Below, in pieces: positions 16,921 through 25,359 of a stretch of 33,191 nucleotides of DNA; within the stretch, counting starts at the first letter, position 1, and every line of letters begins with the position of its first letter. The notes below the pieces were generated by a model. It did no database searches, was not told the DNA's origin, and saw only the letters and a list, made by a program, of their open reading frames with translations. This DNA is from Candidatus Pelagibacterales bacterium (lineage in GTDB: Bacteria > Pseudomonadota > Alphaproteobacteria > Pelagibacterales > AG-422-B15): the NCBI GenBank assembly GCA_029242795.1, contig JAQWTH010000024.1, forward strand, positions 1 to 33,191. Direction: 5' to 3'. Made by a program: the position numbers and the translations under genes.

Positions 16921-17667
16921 ATGGTAGATGTAAAAGCGACAGTATCTATAGAAGAATGGGAAACAAGAGTTGATCTAGCAGCTTTTTATAGAACAATCCC
17001 ATATTTTGGATGGGATGACTTAATCTTTACTCATATTTCAGCAAAAGTACCAGGAACAGATGACCACTTTTTAATAAATCCATATGGATTTTTATTTGAA
17101 GAAATGACTGCCTCTAATTTAGTAAAAGTCGATTTAAACGGAAAAATAATTAGTGAGACAAATAACTTTATTAATCCTGCAGGTTTTACGATACATAGTG
17201 CGATTCATCAAGCACGGGAAGATGCACATTGTATCGTTCATCTACATTCAAATGATGGGGTTGCCGTTGCATCTTTAAAAGATGGATTGCTTCCATTGTC
17301 TCAAACAGGAATGTTAGTACGAAGTCAAATTGCTTATCATGATTATGAGGGAGTTGCTCTGTTTGATGAAGAGAAAGAAAGATTAGTAAATGATTTGGGT
17401 GATAGCAAATTAATGATCTTAAGAAATCATGGCACTTTAGCGATGGGTACTAATGTTGCAGAAGCATTTACAAATATTTATTTTCTTGAGAAAGCTTGTA
17501 CATACCAAGTAAGAGCAATGGCGGGCAGCCTCGAGTTTAATCAGCCATCAGATGAAGCTATTGAAACTACTCGTCAGCAGGGACAAGCAAGAGAAATGGC
17601 AGCTGCTCTATTATGGCCAGCAGTTCGGAGAAAAATGGAGCGTTTAGACCCTTCTTTTATGAATTAA
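16921..17667 (+). CDS. Class II aldolase/adducin-family protein
   Basis: 248 residues from the ATG at 16921, two bases after the glpK stop. An earlier ATG at 16885 lies inside glpK, and its 12 extra residues do not resemble the family, so I rejected it. The zinc site of class II aldolases is present: H107 and H109 in CIVHLHSNDG and H170 in LRNHGTLAMG. FTHISAKVPG and INPYGFLFEEMTASNLV are the usual substrate-region segments, and the C-terminal part has the long helix seen in adducin-like members. These enzymes cleave or epimerise phosphorylated sugars such as fuculose- or ribulose-phosphate, but this adducin-like subgroup has no defined substrate. It is co-oriented with glpK and probably co-transcribed. 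Confidence 0.88.
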   Translation: MVDVKATVSIEEWETRVDLAAFYRTIPYFGWDDLIFTHISAKVPGTDDHFLINPYGFLFEEMTASNLVKVDLNGKIISETNNFINPAGFTIHSAIHQAREDAHCIVHLHSNDGVAVASLKDGLLPLSQTGMLVRSQIAYHDYEGVALFDEEKERLVNDLGDSKLMILRNHGTLAMGTNVAEAFTNIYFLEKACTYQVRAMAGSLEFNQPSDEAIETTRQQGQAREMAAALLWPAVRRKMERLDPSFMN

Positions 17668-17693
17668 TTCTGATTGAACTATGCAGATAAAAT

Positions 17694-17708
17694 GTATAGT
17701 TTCTATAC
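17694..17708. promoter_or_regulatory. Short inverted repeat upstream of the formate dehydrogenase gene
   Basis: GTATAG (17694-17699) and CTATAC (17703-17708) form a perfect 6-bp inverted repeat with a TTT centre, in the 101-bp space between the aldolase-like gene and fdh. It could be an operator for fdh or a weak hairpin ending the upstream transcript. No T run follows directly. Confidence 0.3.
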
Positions 17709-17768
17709 GTTATTATTTTATTCATTAAAAAAATCACAAAGAAACCAAATATAAATAGGAGAAACTAA

Positions 17769-18968
17769 ATGAAAATTTTATGTATTTTGTATGATGATCC
17801 AAAAAGTGGAATGCCATCATCGTACGCAAGAGATGATTTACCAACAATCGAGAAATATCCTGATGGCATGACACTGCCATCTCCAAAGGCTAGAGATTTT
17901 ACTCCAGGAGAACTTTTAGGATGTGTATCAGGTGAATTAGGTTTAAGAAAATTTTTAGAAGATGCTGGACATACACTTGTTGTTACATCTGATAAGGATG
18001 GCGATGGATGTCAAGCAGATAAAGAATTAGTTGATGCTGATATTGTTATTTCTCAGCCATTTTTTCCTTATTATTTGACAAGAGAAAAGATGGAAACAGC
18101 TCCAAACTTAAAGATGGCAATTACTGCTGGAATTGGATCTGACCACGTTGACTTGCAAGCTGCAATGGATAGAAAAGTTGATGTTGTTGAAGTAACTTTC
18201 TGTAACTCAAGATCAGTTGCTGAACATATCGTAATGATGATCCTCTCTCTGGTTCGTGATTATCATAATCAATATAAAATTATTAAAGATGGTGGATGGA
18301 ATATTGCCGATGCAGTTCATAGATCTTATGATCTTGAAGGAATGCATGTTGGAACTGTTGCAGCTGGAAGAATTGGCCTTGATGCTCTCAGAAAATTAAA
18401 GCATTTTGATGTTCATATGCATTATTTTGATAGACACAGATTGCCAGAAGAAGTTGAGAAAGAACTTAACTTAACATTCCATGAGTCAGTTGAGTCTATG
18501 GTTGCGGTTTGTGATGTGGTGACTATCAATTGTCCGCTTCACCCTGAGACAGAACATATGTTTAATGATGACTTGATTGGTAAAATGAAACGAGGAGCAT
18601 ATATCGTGAATACCGCGCGTGGTAAAATTTGTGATAAAGATGCAATTGCTCGTGCATTAGAGTCCGGTCAGTTAAGTGGATATGCGGGAGACGTATGGTT
18701 CCCACAACCTGCTCCAAATGATCATGTGTGGAGATCAATGCCAAATCATGGAATGACTCCTCATACTTCTGGAACATCACTTTCAGCTCAAACAAGATAT
18801 GCTGATGGTGTTCGAGAAATCTTAGAGTGTTTCTTTGATGGAACTCCAATTAGAGATCCATATTTAATCGTTCAAAACGGTGAACTTGCTGGAATGGGAG
18901 CGCACTCCTATAGTAAGGGAACTGCTACTGGTGGTTCAGAAGAAGCAGCCGAATATAAAAAACAGTAA
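17769..18968 (+). CDS. fdh: NAD-dependent formate dehydrogenase
   Basis: 399 residues, the length of bacterial D-2-hydroxyacid-dehydrogenase-type formate dehydrogenases (about 400). It oxidises formate to CO2 with NAD and needs no metal. The key residues, numbered as in the Pseudomonas enzyme, are at identical positions: N146 (FCNSRSV), D221 (FDRHRLP, the NAD-selecting Asp), R284 (NTARGKI), Q313 (FPQPAPNDH) and H332 (TPHTSGTS). The Rossmann loop is GTVAAGRIG at 195-203. The N-terminal SGMPSSYARDDLP and the substrate-side QPFFPYYLT are typical. AGGAGA precedes the ATG by a few bases. A perfect hairpin follows the gene. It suggests energy gain from formate or C1 compounds. Confidence 0.96.
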   Translation: MKILCILYDDPKSGMPSSYARDDLPTIEKYPDGMTLPSPKARDFTPGELLGCVSGELGLRKFLEDAGHTLVVTSDKDGDGCQADKELVDADIVISQPFFPYYLTREKMETAPNLKMAITAGIGSDHVDLQAAMDRKVDVVEVTFCNSRSVAEHIVMMILSLVRDYHNQYKIIKDGGWNIADAVHRSYDLEGMHVGTVAAGRIGLDALRKLKHFDVHMHYFDRHRLPEEVEKELNLTFHESVESMVAVCDVVTINCPLHPETEHMFNDDLIGKMKRGAYIVNTARGKICDKDAIARALESGQLSGYAGDVWFPQPAPNDHVWRSMPNHGMTPHTSGTSLSAQTRYADGVREILECFFDGTPIRDPYLIVQNGELAGMGAHSYSKGTATGGSEEAAEYKKQ

Positions 18969-18984
18969 TTTTTTTTAAATTTGC

Positions 18985-19012
18985 TATAGGACGGATGAAA
19001 ATCCGTCCTATA
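18985..19012. terminator. Perfect 12-bp hairpin with GAAA loop between fdh and the hydroxylase gene
   Basis: TATAGGACGGAT (18985-18996) pairs completely with ATCCGTCCTATA (19001-19012), enclosing the stable tetraloop GAAA. It lies 16 bases after the fdh stop and ends four bases before the next gene's ATG. No T run follows, so it is either an atypical fdh terminator or an element that hides the translation start of the next gene. Confidence 0.55.
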
Positions 19013-19016
19013 TAAT

Positions 19017-19643
19017 ATGAATATGTTAAACGTATTCAGAAATTACTTTTCTCATTCTACAATTATAGGATTTATAATAATGGCTCTATTTGGCCTTTAT
19101 TATATTTTAGTGAATGATTTACTCTTGAACCATTTAGTATGGTTCTTTATCCCTATCATTCTTGCCCCATTCTATGAATGGTATGTGCATAAATACCAAT
19201 TACATGCTGAATTGACTAAAAAAGAAGGTTGGTACCGGAGATATCAAATTGTTCTTCACCATGGTCATCACCGAGAACCTGACAATATTAAACTTCAGTT
19301 TGCGCCATGGAGATATTTAATTTATGCCTATGGACAAGTTTATTTGTTATACGCACTTATCTTTTGGGACTTTTCATCTGCAATGGTGCCATTTACTGGT
19401 CATTTATTATATCACTTGTGGTATGAGTGGATTCATTTGGCTCATCACTCTAAAGGATATAAGCCAATATTTAGTGTTGGTAAAAAATTGAGAGACGCTC
19501 ATATGAGTCATCATTTTCATAACGAAAATTATAATTGGGGAATTACAAATATGATCGGTGATTATTTTTTTGGATCTCTAAAAAATAATAAATCAATTGA
19601 AAAAAGTTCTAATACTAAGACTATATCTGGTTATTACGATTAA
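19017..19643 (+). CDS. Fatty-acid/sterol hydroxylase-superfamily diiron membrane protein
   Basis: 208 residues with membrane helices at about 15-32, 38-53, 100-118 and 122-138. The eight-histidine diiron pattern of the fatty acid hydroxylase superfamily (PF04116) is visible: HX4H at 58-63 (HKYQLH), HXXHH at 81-85 (HHGHH), H129/H133 and H140 with HH at 143-144, and HXXHH at 162-166 (HMSHH). The product and substrate are unknown; candidates are lipids, sterol- or hopanoid-like compounds or carotenoids. It is not close to typical CrtZ in motif context. The ATG at 19017 lacks a ribosome-binding site; a second ATG at 19023 is possible. It is convergent with gspM. Confidence 0.75.
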   Translation: MNMLNVFRNYFSHSTIIGFIIMALFGLYYILVNDLLLNHLVWFFIPIILAPFYEWYVHKYQLHAELTKKEGWYRRYQIVLHHGHHREPDNIKLQFAPWRYLIYAYGQVYLLYALIFWDFSSAMVPFTGHLLYHLWYEWIHLAHHSKGYKPIFSVGKKLRDAHMSHHFHNENYNWGITNMIGDYFFGSLKNNKSIEKSSNTKTISGYYD

Positions 19644-19677
19644 GACTTTTCATTTTATTTATACTAGTACATTATTC

Positions 19678-20139
19678 TTAATAGATAAGACTCAGATCTA
19701 TGTTGATAAGATCTTCACTTATGACATCAATATATAATTTATCGATAACTAGACCTCGAGAATTATATACGTAAGAGATAAAACTAGTTAATTCTTTCAT
19801 GGAAGCTGTCTGGCCATTTAAATTAAATATATTGTTTTCATATTTGATTTTAAAATTTGATATACCTAATACTGTTAAGTCAGACTGTAAATCAGATGAT
19901 TTGATTGGAGGACTTGATAAGTGTCTCCATTTTCCAGGGAATATACTATCAAATTCTTCAATTGTGCTTAATTGCTTTTGTAACACATTCAGCTCATTTT
20001 CGAAATTGTCATTTTTATTTATTGTTGCACTAAGCAAGAAGGATATGAGTGATAAAAATATAAATGATAGTGATATTATATTTATAATTTTAATCGAAAT
20101 TGATGATTCAGCCCACTGTGTTTTCAATTCACTTATCAT
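19678..20139 (-). CDS. gspM: Type II secretion protein GspM (predicted)
   Basis: 153 residues, assigned mostly by position as the last gene of the gsp operon and by architecture. A short cytoplasmic N terminus is followed by one membrane helix at about residues 18-41, a coiled-coil-prone segment (ENELNVLQKQLSTIEEF) and a C-terminal periplasmic ferredoxin-like region (QTASMKELTSFISYVYNSRGLVIDKL). GspM normally pairs with GspL in the inner-membrane assembly platform. The sequence of this family is poorly conserved, so sequence alone would not identify it. Its start lies two bases after the gspL stop. No terminator is seen after the gene. Confidence 0.8.
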   Translation of the reverse strand: MISELKTQWAESSISIKIINIISLSFIFLSLISFLLSATINKNDNFENELNVLQKQLSTIEEFDSIFPGKWRHLSSPPIKSSDLQSDLTVLGISNFKIKYENNIFNLNGQTASMKELTSFISYVYNSRGLVIDKLYIDVISEDLINIDLSLIY

Positions 20140-20141
20140 AA

Positions 20142-21326
20142 TTAATTAATTCCCTTGAGCGTTAAATCAATTTCCATCTGAGTTTTTTGTTCAGATATAT
20201 TTTGTATCGATCTTACTTTGGATAAAAAATAACTATTATTTTGAAGTGCATCATTCATACGTGATATCGATGAACTTTTCGTACTATGGAGTTTAAGATA
20301 TACTGTGTCATCCTTCTTTATATTGAGTTGATTAAGTTCTATGCCTGGTATTCCAAATACCTCTCCTAGATAATTTAGCGTATTGATATGGTTAATGTTT
20401 GGTAAATTTTTAGTATTTTTTATACTGTATACTATGTCCGAAAGATCGGATTTTTCATAAGTATTTTCATCATGTGAAATAAATTCAAATAGATTATTAA
20501 GTCTCATTTCAATCTGTTCAGAGTTTTGAGTCGAGTTTTGAAAATAATTAAAACTTGATAGTGAAAATATAATGGAAAAAATTGCTAAGTTGATAGTTTT
20601 CCAGTTTTGAGACCAATTCGATGAATCATTGTTTGCGGCTTTTAACAGCTGTTTAAGATAAATAGCATTTTTAATATCTATGAATGATTGGTCATTAGCA
20701 ATACTTTCATACTTAATTTGAACATTGTTCTGAGATTGCAAAGATCTCAAGTTACCTTGACTTAAATTTTCTTCTTTAAGGGAGTAAAAACTTAGAAAGT
20801 TGGGTTTTTCATTTTGATTGAAAAGAACATTAATATCTTCGCTAAGGTTCTCTGAATTCGATGAAAATATATTTCCATTAAAATAAATATTAATTTCATT
20901 GTTTTCTTTAATCAAAAATTTCCACTCGTTTTGATCTGATTTTAGTAGTGATGTTTCAAAGTATATTGGCCTACTTTGTAATTTATACTTTTTTAAAATT
21001 TTAGATAATGCAATAATCAAACTCTTGTTGATTATGGTGTAAGGCAACCTATCTTTATGTTCAGAATTAACAATTATTAATTCATCAGGAGATTGTTCAA
21101 GGTCTTGCTTTATTATTTTTTTAGCATTTTTTTTAAATAACGACTTATTTTTTTTAGGAACTTCAAGATAATCTGAAAAACAACATTGTTTTGAAAGAAC
21201 AAAAATCAAGTTTGATTGATTATCACTTTGCTCAATTAATGAATCCAATTTATCAGTAATATTGTATTTAGAATTGATGAACTGACATCTTTCTAGGTCT
21301 GAATTTATAAAAATTATACTATTCAT
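20142..21326 (-). CDS. gspL: Type II secretion protein GspL (predicted)
   Basis: 394 residues. The N-terminal ~230 residues resemble the cytoplasmic actin-like domain of GspL that contacts GspE. A membrane helix at about residues 245-263 (INLAIFSIIFSLSSFNYF) follows, then a periplasmic coiled-coil and ferredoxin-like domain ending in the MEIDLTLKGIN strand. This topology and its place between gspK and gspM support the call. The ATG shares one base with the gspK stop (21326). It is expected to anchor the ATPase to the inner-membrane platform. Sequence identity to known GspL is probably low. Confidence 0.82.
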   Translation of the reverse strand: MNSIIFINSDLERCQFINSKYNITDKLDSLIEQSDNQSNLIFVLSKQCCFSDYLEVPKKNKSLFKKNAKKIIKQDLEQSPDELIIVNSEHKDRLPYTIINKSLIIALSKILKKYKLQSRPIYFETSLLKSDQNEWKFLIKENNEINIYFNGNIFSSNSENLSEDINVLFNQNEKPNFLSFYSLKEENLSQGNLRSLQSQNNVQIKYESIANDQSFIDIKNAIYLKQLLKAANNDSSNWSQNWKTINLAIFSIIFSLSSFNYFQNSTQNSEQIEMRLNNLFEFISHDENTYEKSDLSDIVYSIKNTKNLPNINHINTLNYLGEVFGIPGIELNQLNIKKDDTVYLKLHSTKSSSISRMNDALQNNSYFLSKVRSIQNISEQKTQMEIDLTLKGIN

Positions 21327-22312
21327 TACATTATTTCTATTTTCTGAATAACCCTATTGTGCTTTAGAAATCGAGAACCATCAAGGTCATGATTAACAAT
21401 TGTTGAAAAGCTTAAGTTATGACCAGACATTGTAATTTTTCCTTCAATCAGAAAATTTTCACTTTTTGTAGTAATCATATTTGTTATTTCATTAATTGTA
21501 GAGTCGGAAAGTCTTAAATTATATTTACAATAATAAGCAAAATCTTTTACGCTCTCGAACGGCTTTTCGTTTCTATATCTTATGATCTTTTCTGCATTGA
21601 TAAGACCAATCATTGGATGCAAAGCAGATATTGTATTGATATTTATGGTATTTATGTTCGTATCATATTCCTTTGGAATACCAGACAGATATGGCTTAAG
21701 TTTCTTTAGTATAGCTTTATCAAATCCTCTAATTAATAATACTTCATCTAAATTATGAATAGCTCTATTTGCTGCACGGTATCCTGGATTTAAGCTTAGA
21801 TAGTAGTCATCTTCTCCCCCTGAAGACGAAAACACTTCAGAGTCATAATCAATCCAATCAATTAATGCATAAATTAAGTCTTGGTTAATGTCTAGTTGGT
21901 CAAATAACGACATCAAGCGTTCTAACTGAATATAATTAATATCCGAGTTATTAAGTACCAAGCTATTGACGTTAATCTTTGATTGTAAATCACTAATCTT
22001 TAAATTTACTGTATAAGACCCCACAGAAAAAGGTTCAATTGAATTTCCCCAGTTTTCATTTTGATAAGTCATATTTGGTGAATTTTGAAAATCAATATTT
22101 AAAAGATTAATCGCAAAATCTTCCACTGCATGAATGTGAGTATAAATTATATTATTCTTTTGATACTGGCCTATCTGTTCTTGATCTTGTTTGCCAACAT
22201 TTAATAATATCGCAAGAAGGCTACTAACAAATCCTAAAAGAATTAATACAGAAATTAAGGCTGAGCCATTATTTCTAAATTTGAGATAAAATGACACGTT
22301 CAATATCCCCAT
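21326..22312 (-). CDS. gspK: Type II secretion minor pseudopilin GspK
   Basis: 328 residues, the size of GspK. The class III signal ends NNG with cleavage before SALISVLILLGF, residues ~17-28. The usual Glu at mature position 5 is absent, as is normal for GspK. The large alpha-helical insert has LIDWIDYDSE and GGEDDYYLSLNPGYRAANR, a conserved GspK region. It caps the pseudopilus tip with GspI and GspJ. The frame overlaps gspJ by 38 bases if it starts at the ATG at 22312; a GTG at 22297, preceded by a GGGG, is an alternative that shortens the leader. Only the start is uncertain. Confidence 0.92.
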   Translation of the reverse strand: MGILNVSFYLKFRNNGSALISVLILLGFVSSLLAILLNVGKQDQEQIGQYQKNNIIYTHIHAVEDFAINLLNIDFQNSPNMTYQNENWGNSIEPFSVGSYTVNLKISDLQSKINVNSLVLNNSDINYIQLERLMSLFDQLDINQDLIYALIDWIDYDSEVFSSSGGEDDYYLSLNPGYRAANRAIHNLDEVLLIRGFDKAILKKLKPYLSGIPKEYDTNINTININTISALHPMIGLINAEKIIRYRNEKPFESVKDFAYYCKYNLRLSDSTINEITNMITTKSENFLIEGKITMSGHNLSFSTIVNHDLDGSRFLKHNRVIQKIEIM

Positions 22313-22970
22313 AATATTTATGTTTTATTAAAATTTTAAATGCTAATGGCAGCCTATCATTTTTAGACTTATTAGATGTAAGATTTTGGTAGGCTTCAAT
22401 ATCACTTCTGGTTGTAAGTCCGATAGAAGATGATTGAGAGCTACTATTATCTGTAATATATCCTATTGGCCATGATTGAAGCCATTGTCTATTATGATCT
22501 GTAATAAATATAGAAAAATCTAATATATTCTCATCTAAAACATGAGTTTGATAATTTGAGTTTTGTATTCTATCAAGTACATTCCAGATATTTCTTTTTA
22601 ATTGCTGGTTTGAGAAATCATATTCTATTCGATATGTATATTGAGTATGATCTAATTCATTAAATATTGATCTTGAAAAGATTATCTTTTTATCATTCGT
22701 ATTACTGACGATCAATGATGGTTGGTAATCCCCATACTCATCACGTATTGATCTTGAAGACAATGTTTTTAGGTCCTGTTCTATAATTGATAATGTTGTT
22801 ATAAATTTTTCATAATTTTCATGATTTTTTGTTAAGCGATCTAAATTTATATTTAAAAATCCAAGAGCATAAAAAATACTTGATAAAATAATCCCTATAA
22901 TAAGAGTACTAATAACTACTTCTACAAGAGTAAAACCTCTTTCAAATTTATTGCGTTTGAAAATACACAT
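22275..22970 (-). CDS. gspJ: Type II secretion minor pseudopilin GspJ
   Basis: 231 residues from the ATG at 22970. The frame is open further upstream to 23045, but that would put about 37 residues before the prepilin site, whereas the chosen start gives a 12-residue leader ending in G (MCIFKRNKFERG), cut before FTLVEVV. The mature Glu5 is present. DIEAYQNL and RLPLAFKI are in the C-terminal beta part, a typical place for GspJ. It forms the tip complex with GspI and GspK. The start overlaps the end of gspI by 23 bases, which suggests coupled translation. Confidence 0.88.
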   Translation of the reverse strand: MCIFKRNKFERGFTLVEVVISTLIIGIILSSIFYALGFLNINLDRLTKNHENYEKFITTLSIIEQDLKTLSSRSIRDEYGDYQPSLIVSNTNDKKIIFSRSIFNELDHTQYTYRIEYDFSNQQLKRNIWNVLDRIQNSNYQTHVLDENILDFSIFITDHNRQWLQSWPIGYITDNSSSQSSSIGLTTRSDIEAYQNLTSNKSKNDRLPLAFKILIKHKYYGDIERVILSQI

Positions 22971-23334
22971 AATATTCAGTCTTAACTTTCTTTTTTTTAT
23001 CATTCTGATCAATAGTAAAAAATTCAAATGTATGAAGATTCTCAATTGCAGTAGGAATAGTTTCCACTAACCATCTATATTTTTTCTGATTAATTAAATT
23101 TTCCCCTCTAAGAGTTTTTTTGTCTAATAGCTTGTTATTTAAAACAAGCTCTGAATAAGCGTTGCTAGTTATGAATTGCCAAGAAATTTGATCTCTTATT
23201 TTTTGCGATAGAAATATGTTTGATTGAAGTGCAAAAAAAATACTTCCAATTGTAAGAGATACAATTACTAACGCTATTAATGACTCAACTAATGAAAAAC
23301 CATTAGAATTTTTATCACTGTATTTCAACACCAT
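22948..23334 (-). CDS. gspI: Type II secretion minor pseudopilin GspI
   Basis: 128 residues. The prepilin leader ends NSNG, with processing before FSLVESLIALVIVSL, and Glu5 is present. Length and hydrophobic helix match GspI. The C-terminal region has KKYRWLVETIPT, a family-like segment. It initiates the pseudopilus tip complex with GspJ and GspK. It overlaps gspH by 20 bases and gspJ by 23 bases. Confidence 0.88.
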   Translation of the reverse strand: MVLKYSDKNSNGFSLVESLIALVIVSLTIGSIFFALQSNIFLSQKIRDQISWQFITSNAYSELVLNNKLLDKKTLRGENLINQKKYRWLVETIPTAIENLHTFEFFTIDQNDKKKKVKTEYYVYFQTQ

Positions 23335-23752
23335 TTAATCCTAGTTTGAGTTTTTTTTCTTGTGATGATTCTTTTAATGTTAAAAAAATATAATCAATTA
23401 GGTTTTTATGACTTAATTGGATTTGAAATTCATTTGTTATATTTTTCATATCAGCCGTTCTTTTTTGAAAGATAATATTATTAAGCTTTACTAATTCCTC
23501 CTTATCATTAACTCTTGCTGAATTAACATCAAAATCTATTTGCAATACCTCTCCTGTTTGTAAAACATGATTAATTTTGTCATCCAGAAATTGAATTATT
23601 CTTTTTACTTCTCTTTTTTCGCTGTTATTGATTCCAGATCCGAACCCGCTAATTGAAATTGATCCAGCTATACCAATGATAATTAGTACAATTAAAATTT
23701 CGATTAATGAAAAACCTCTGTGACTATTTTTTTTTAATTTTCTAAGTTCCAA
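23315..23752 (-). CDS. gspH: Type II secretion minor pseudopilin GspH
   Basis: 145 residues. The prepilin signal HRG is cut before FSLIEILIVLIIIG, with Glu5 present, and a beta-rich C-terminal domain follows. The place directly after gspG and before gspI gives the assignment; the C-terminal part is too divergent to identify alone. It overlaps gspG by 19 bases. GspH links the tip complex to the GspG shaft. Confidence 0.85.
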   Translation of the reverse strand: MELRKLKKNSHRGFSLIEILIVLIIIGIAGSISISGFGSGINNSEKREVKRIIQFLDDKINHVLQTGEVLQIDFDVNSARVNDKEELVKLNNIIFQKRTADMKNITNEFQIQLSHKNLIDYIFLTLKESSQEKKLKLGLNGVEIQ

Positions 23753-24144
23753 TTTCCAATATCCTTATCATTTCCATTGCCTCCTAATTGACTGTCAGCA
23801 CCTAAAGAAAAAATATCAATTTTCGAATTTTTTCCTGGATTTGAATATTGATATGGTTCATTCCATGGATCTAGAGGTAAACGTTTAAGATATAGATTAT
23901 CTTCGTCCTCAATGAGCGCTTCTAATCCTTTATCATTTGAAGGATAAGTCCCATTATCTAATTTGTATAAGTCTAGGGCGCTCTCAATTGTTAAAATATC
24001 ATTTTTAACTTTAGTAAATCGCGCTTGGTCAGGTCGATTTATAACTGATGGGACTACAAATGATGCCATGATCGCTATGATGATTAATACCACCATTATT
24101 TCAATTAACGTAAATCCATCTTGTTTTTTATAATCAATTATCAT
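23734..24144 (-). CDS. gspG: Type II secretion major pseudopilin GspG
   Basis: 136 residues. The leader MIIDYKKQDG is ten residues long, cleaved before FTLIEIMVVLIIIAIMAS with Glu5. The C-terminal calcium-binding loop is intact: FSLGADSQLGGNGNDKDIGNW with the family's conserved Asp residues. TYPSNDKGLEAL and LPLDPWNEPYQY are the other GspG signatures. It is the most conserved of the pseudopilins and firmly identifies this as a T2SS rather than a type IV pilus. It shares one base with the gspF stop (24144). Confidence 0.97.
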   Translation of the reverse strand: MIIDYKKQDGFTLIEIMVVLIIIAIMASFVVPSVINRPDQARFTKVKNDILTIESALDLYKLDNGTYPSNDKGLEALIEDEDNLYLKRLPLDPWNEPYQYSNPGKNSKIDIFSLGADSQLGGNGNDKDIGNWNLEN

Positions 24145-25346
24145 TATACAAACTCATTTAAACTTAAGATTGGTGATAGAATGGCAAATGCTATGATTGA
24201 AACCACAACCCCTACGAAAACAATAATAATAGGTTCTATAAGTTTATTCAATCTTTCAAGACTATTCTCTAATTGCATATCTAGATGATTAGAAATTTTG
24301 TCAAAAACAGTAATCAAACTACCTGTTTCTTCACCAGCTGAAATCATGCTGATAAGATAATCTGGGAATGCATCAATGTCCTTTAATGATTGCGAAAGCG
24401 GATTTCCTTTGCGAATTTGTTGTGGAACTATTGCCAGATCAGATTTAATTTTTAAATTTGAAATAGAATTATTTGCTAGTGAAATTGATAGGTCTAATTG
24501 AAGACCAGAAAGTAAATTGATATATACTTGATGGGCAAATCTACTTAAATTTGCATGAGTAATTAATTTGCCTAAATAGGGTGCTTTTAATAAAAATGAT
24601 GACATTGAGTATCTAAAAGAACTTGATTGTCTCAATAAAATAAAAATGAATATTGTAATTAAAAAACCAAATGCAACTTTCATGCCTGAATTCTGTAGAA
24701 AATTGGATATATTAAATAATATTTTTGTTATTGATGGTAATTCTGCGTTTGCATCTTCAAATGTCATGGCAAATTGTGGAATAACTTGTGTAAAAATTAT
24801 ATTCAAAACTATTATTGTTACCATAAAAAGAAAGAAGGGATAAATAAGTGCATTAGTCATTTTTTGCTGAAATTTATTTTTTCTTTCAAGGTATAGATTC
24901 ATATTACTTAGAATTAATTCAAGATTTCCATTGGTCTCAGCAGAATCTATCATTGATATAAGTTCTTCTGATAGAGTAGGGGAAGATTTAGAGATTGATT
25001 GAGAAAGAGAGTCACCTCTTACTAAATTTGTTAGAATATTTTCTACTAGTTCTAAAATTGCTCTGTCTTTTAGAGATTCTTGTAATGCTTCTAAAGAGTT
25101 TTTAATTGTCATTCCAGTTTCAATCATCATTGAAAAGTTTGAAATGAACTCAGAAGTTTGTTTTAAATTTAGTATCTTTTTTTTATTTGAAAAAATAGTA
25201 CTAATTTTTTTTCTCTCTGAAATCTTTATTGCAATAAGTTTTCTTTTTTCAATTTCATTTTCAACTTCATTTAAATTCTTTGCATTTATTGTATCAATAA
25301 TTACCAATCCACTCTTGTCCATTGCTTTGTAAGTGAATAGTTTCAT
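24144..25346 (-). CDS. gspF: Type II secretion inner-membrane platform protein GspF
   Basis: 400 residues, normal for GspF. The N terminus has FTYKAMDKSG, a start typical of the family. Two repeated cytoplasmic T2SSF domains (~60-185 and ~260-385) each end in membrane helices at about 165-190, 215-235 and 370-393. GMTIKNSLEAL, and GEETGSLITVFDKISNHLD in part (AGEETGSL), are family hallmarks. It forms the core of the assembly platform that turns ATP hydrolysis by GspE into pseudopilus extension. It lies 13 bases after gspE. Confidence 0.95.
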   Translation of the reverse strand: MKLFTYKAMDKSGLVIIDTINAKNLNEVENEIEKRKLIAIKISERKKISTIFSNKKKILNLKQTSEFISNFSMMIETGMTIKNSLEALQESLKDRAILELVENILTNLVRGDSLSQSISKSSPTLSEELISMIDSAETNGNLELILSNMNLYLERKNKFQQKMTNALIYPFFLFMVTIIVLNIIFTQVIPQFAMTFEDANAELPSITKILFNISNFLQNSGMKVAFGFLITIFIFILLRQSSSFRYSMSSFLLKAPYLGKLITHANLSRFAHQVYINLLSGLQLDLSISLANNSISNLKIKSDLAIVPQQIRKGNPLSQSLKDIDAFPDYLISMISAGEETGSLITVFDKISNHLDMQLENSLERLNKLIEPIIIVFVGVVVSIIAFAILSPILSLNEFV

Positions 25347-25359
25347 TTTTTATATCAAA

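Noticed and set aside
19017-19643. Carotenoid hydroxylase CrtZ linked to the proteorhodopsin
   Set aside because: The histidine pattern fits the broader fatty-acid/sterol hydroxylase superfamily and the protein is longer than typical CrtZ; the rhodopsin is 8 kb away with no crt genes.
19799-20149. A 116-codon plus-strand frame opposite gspM
   Set aside because: gspM fits the operon order and topology; the opposite frame has no recognisable feature.
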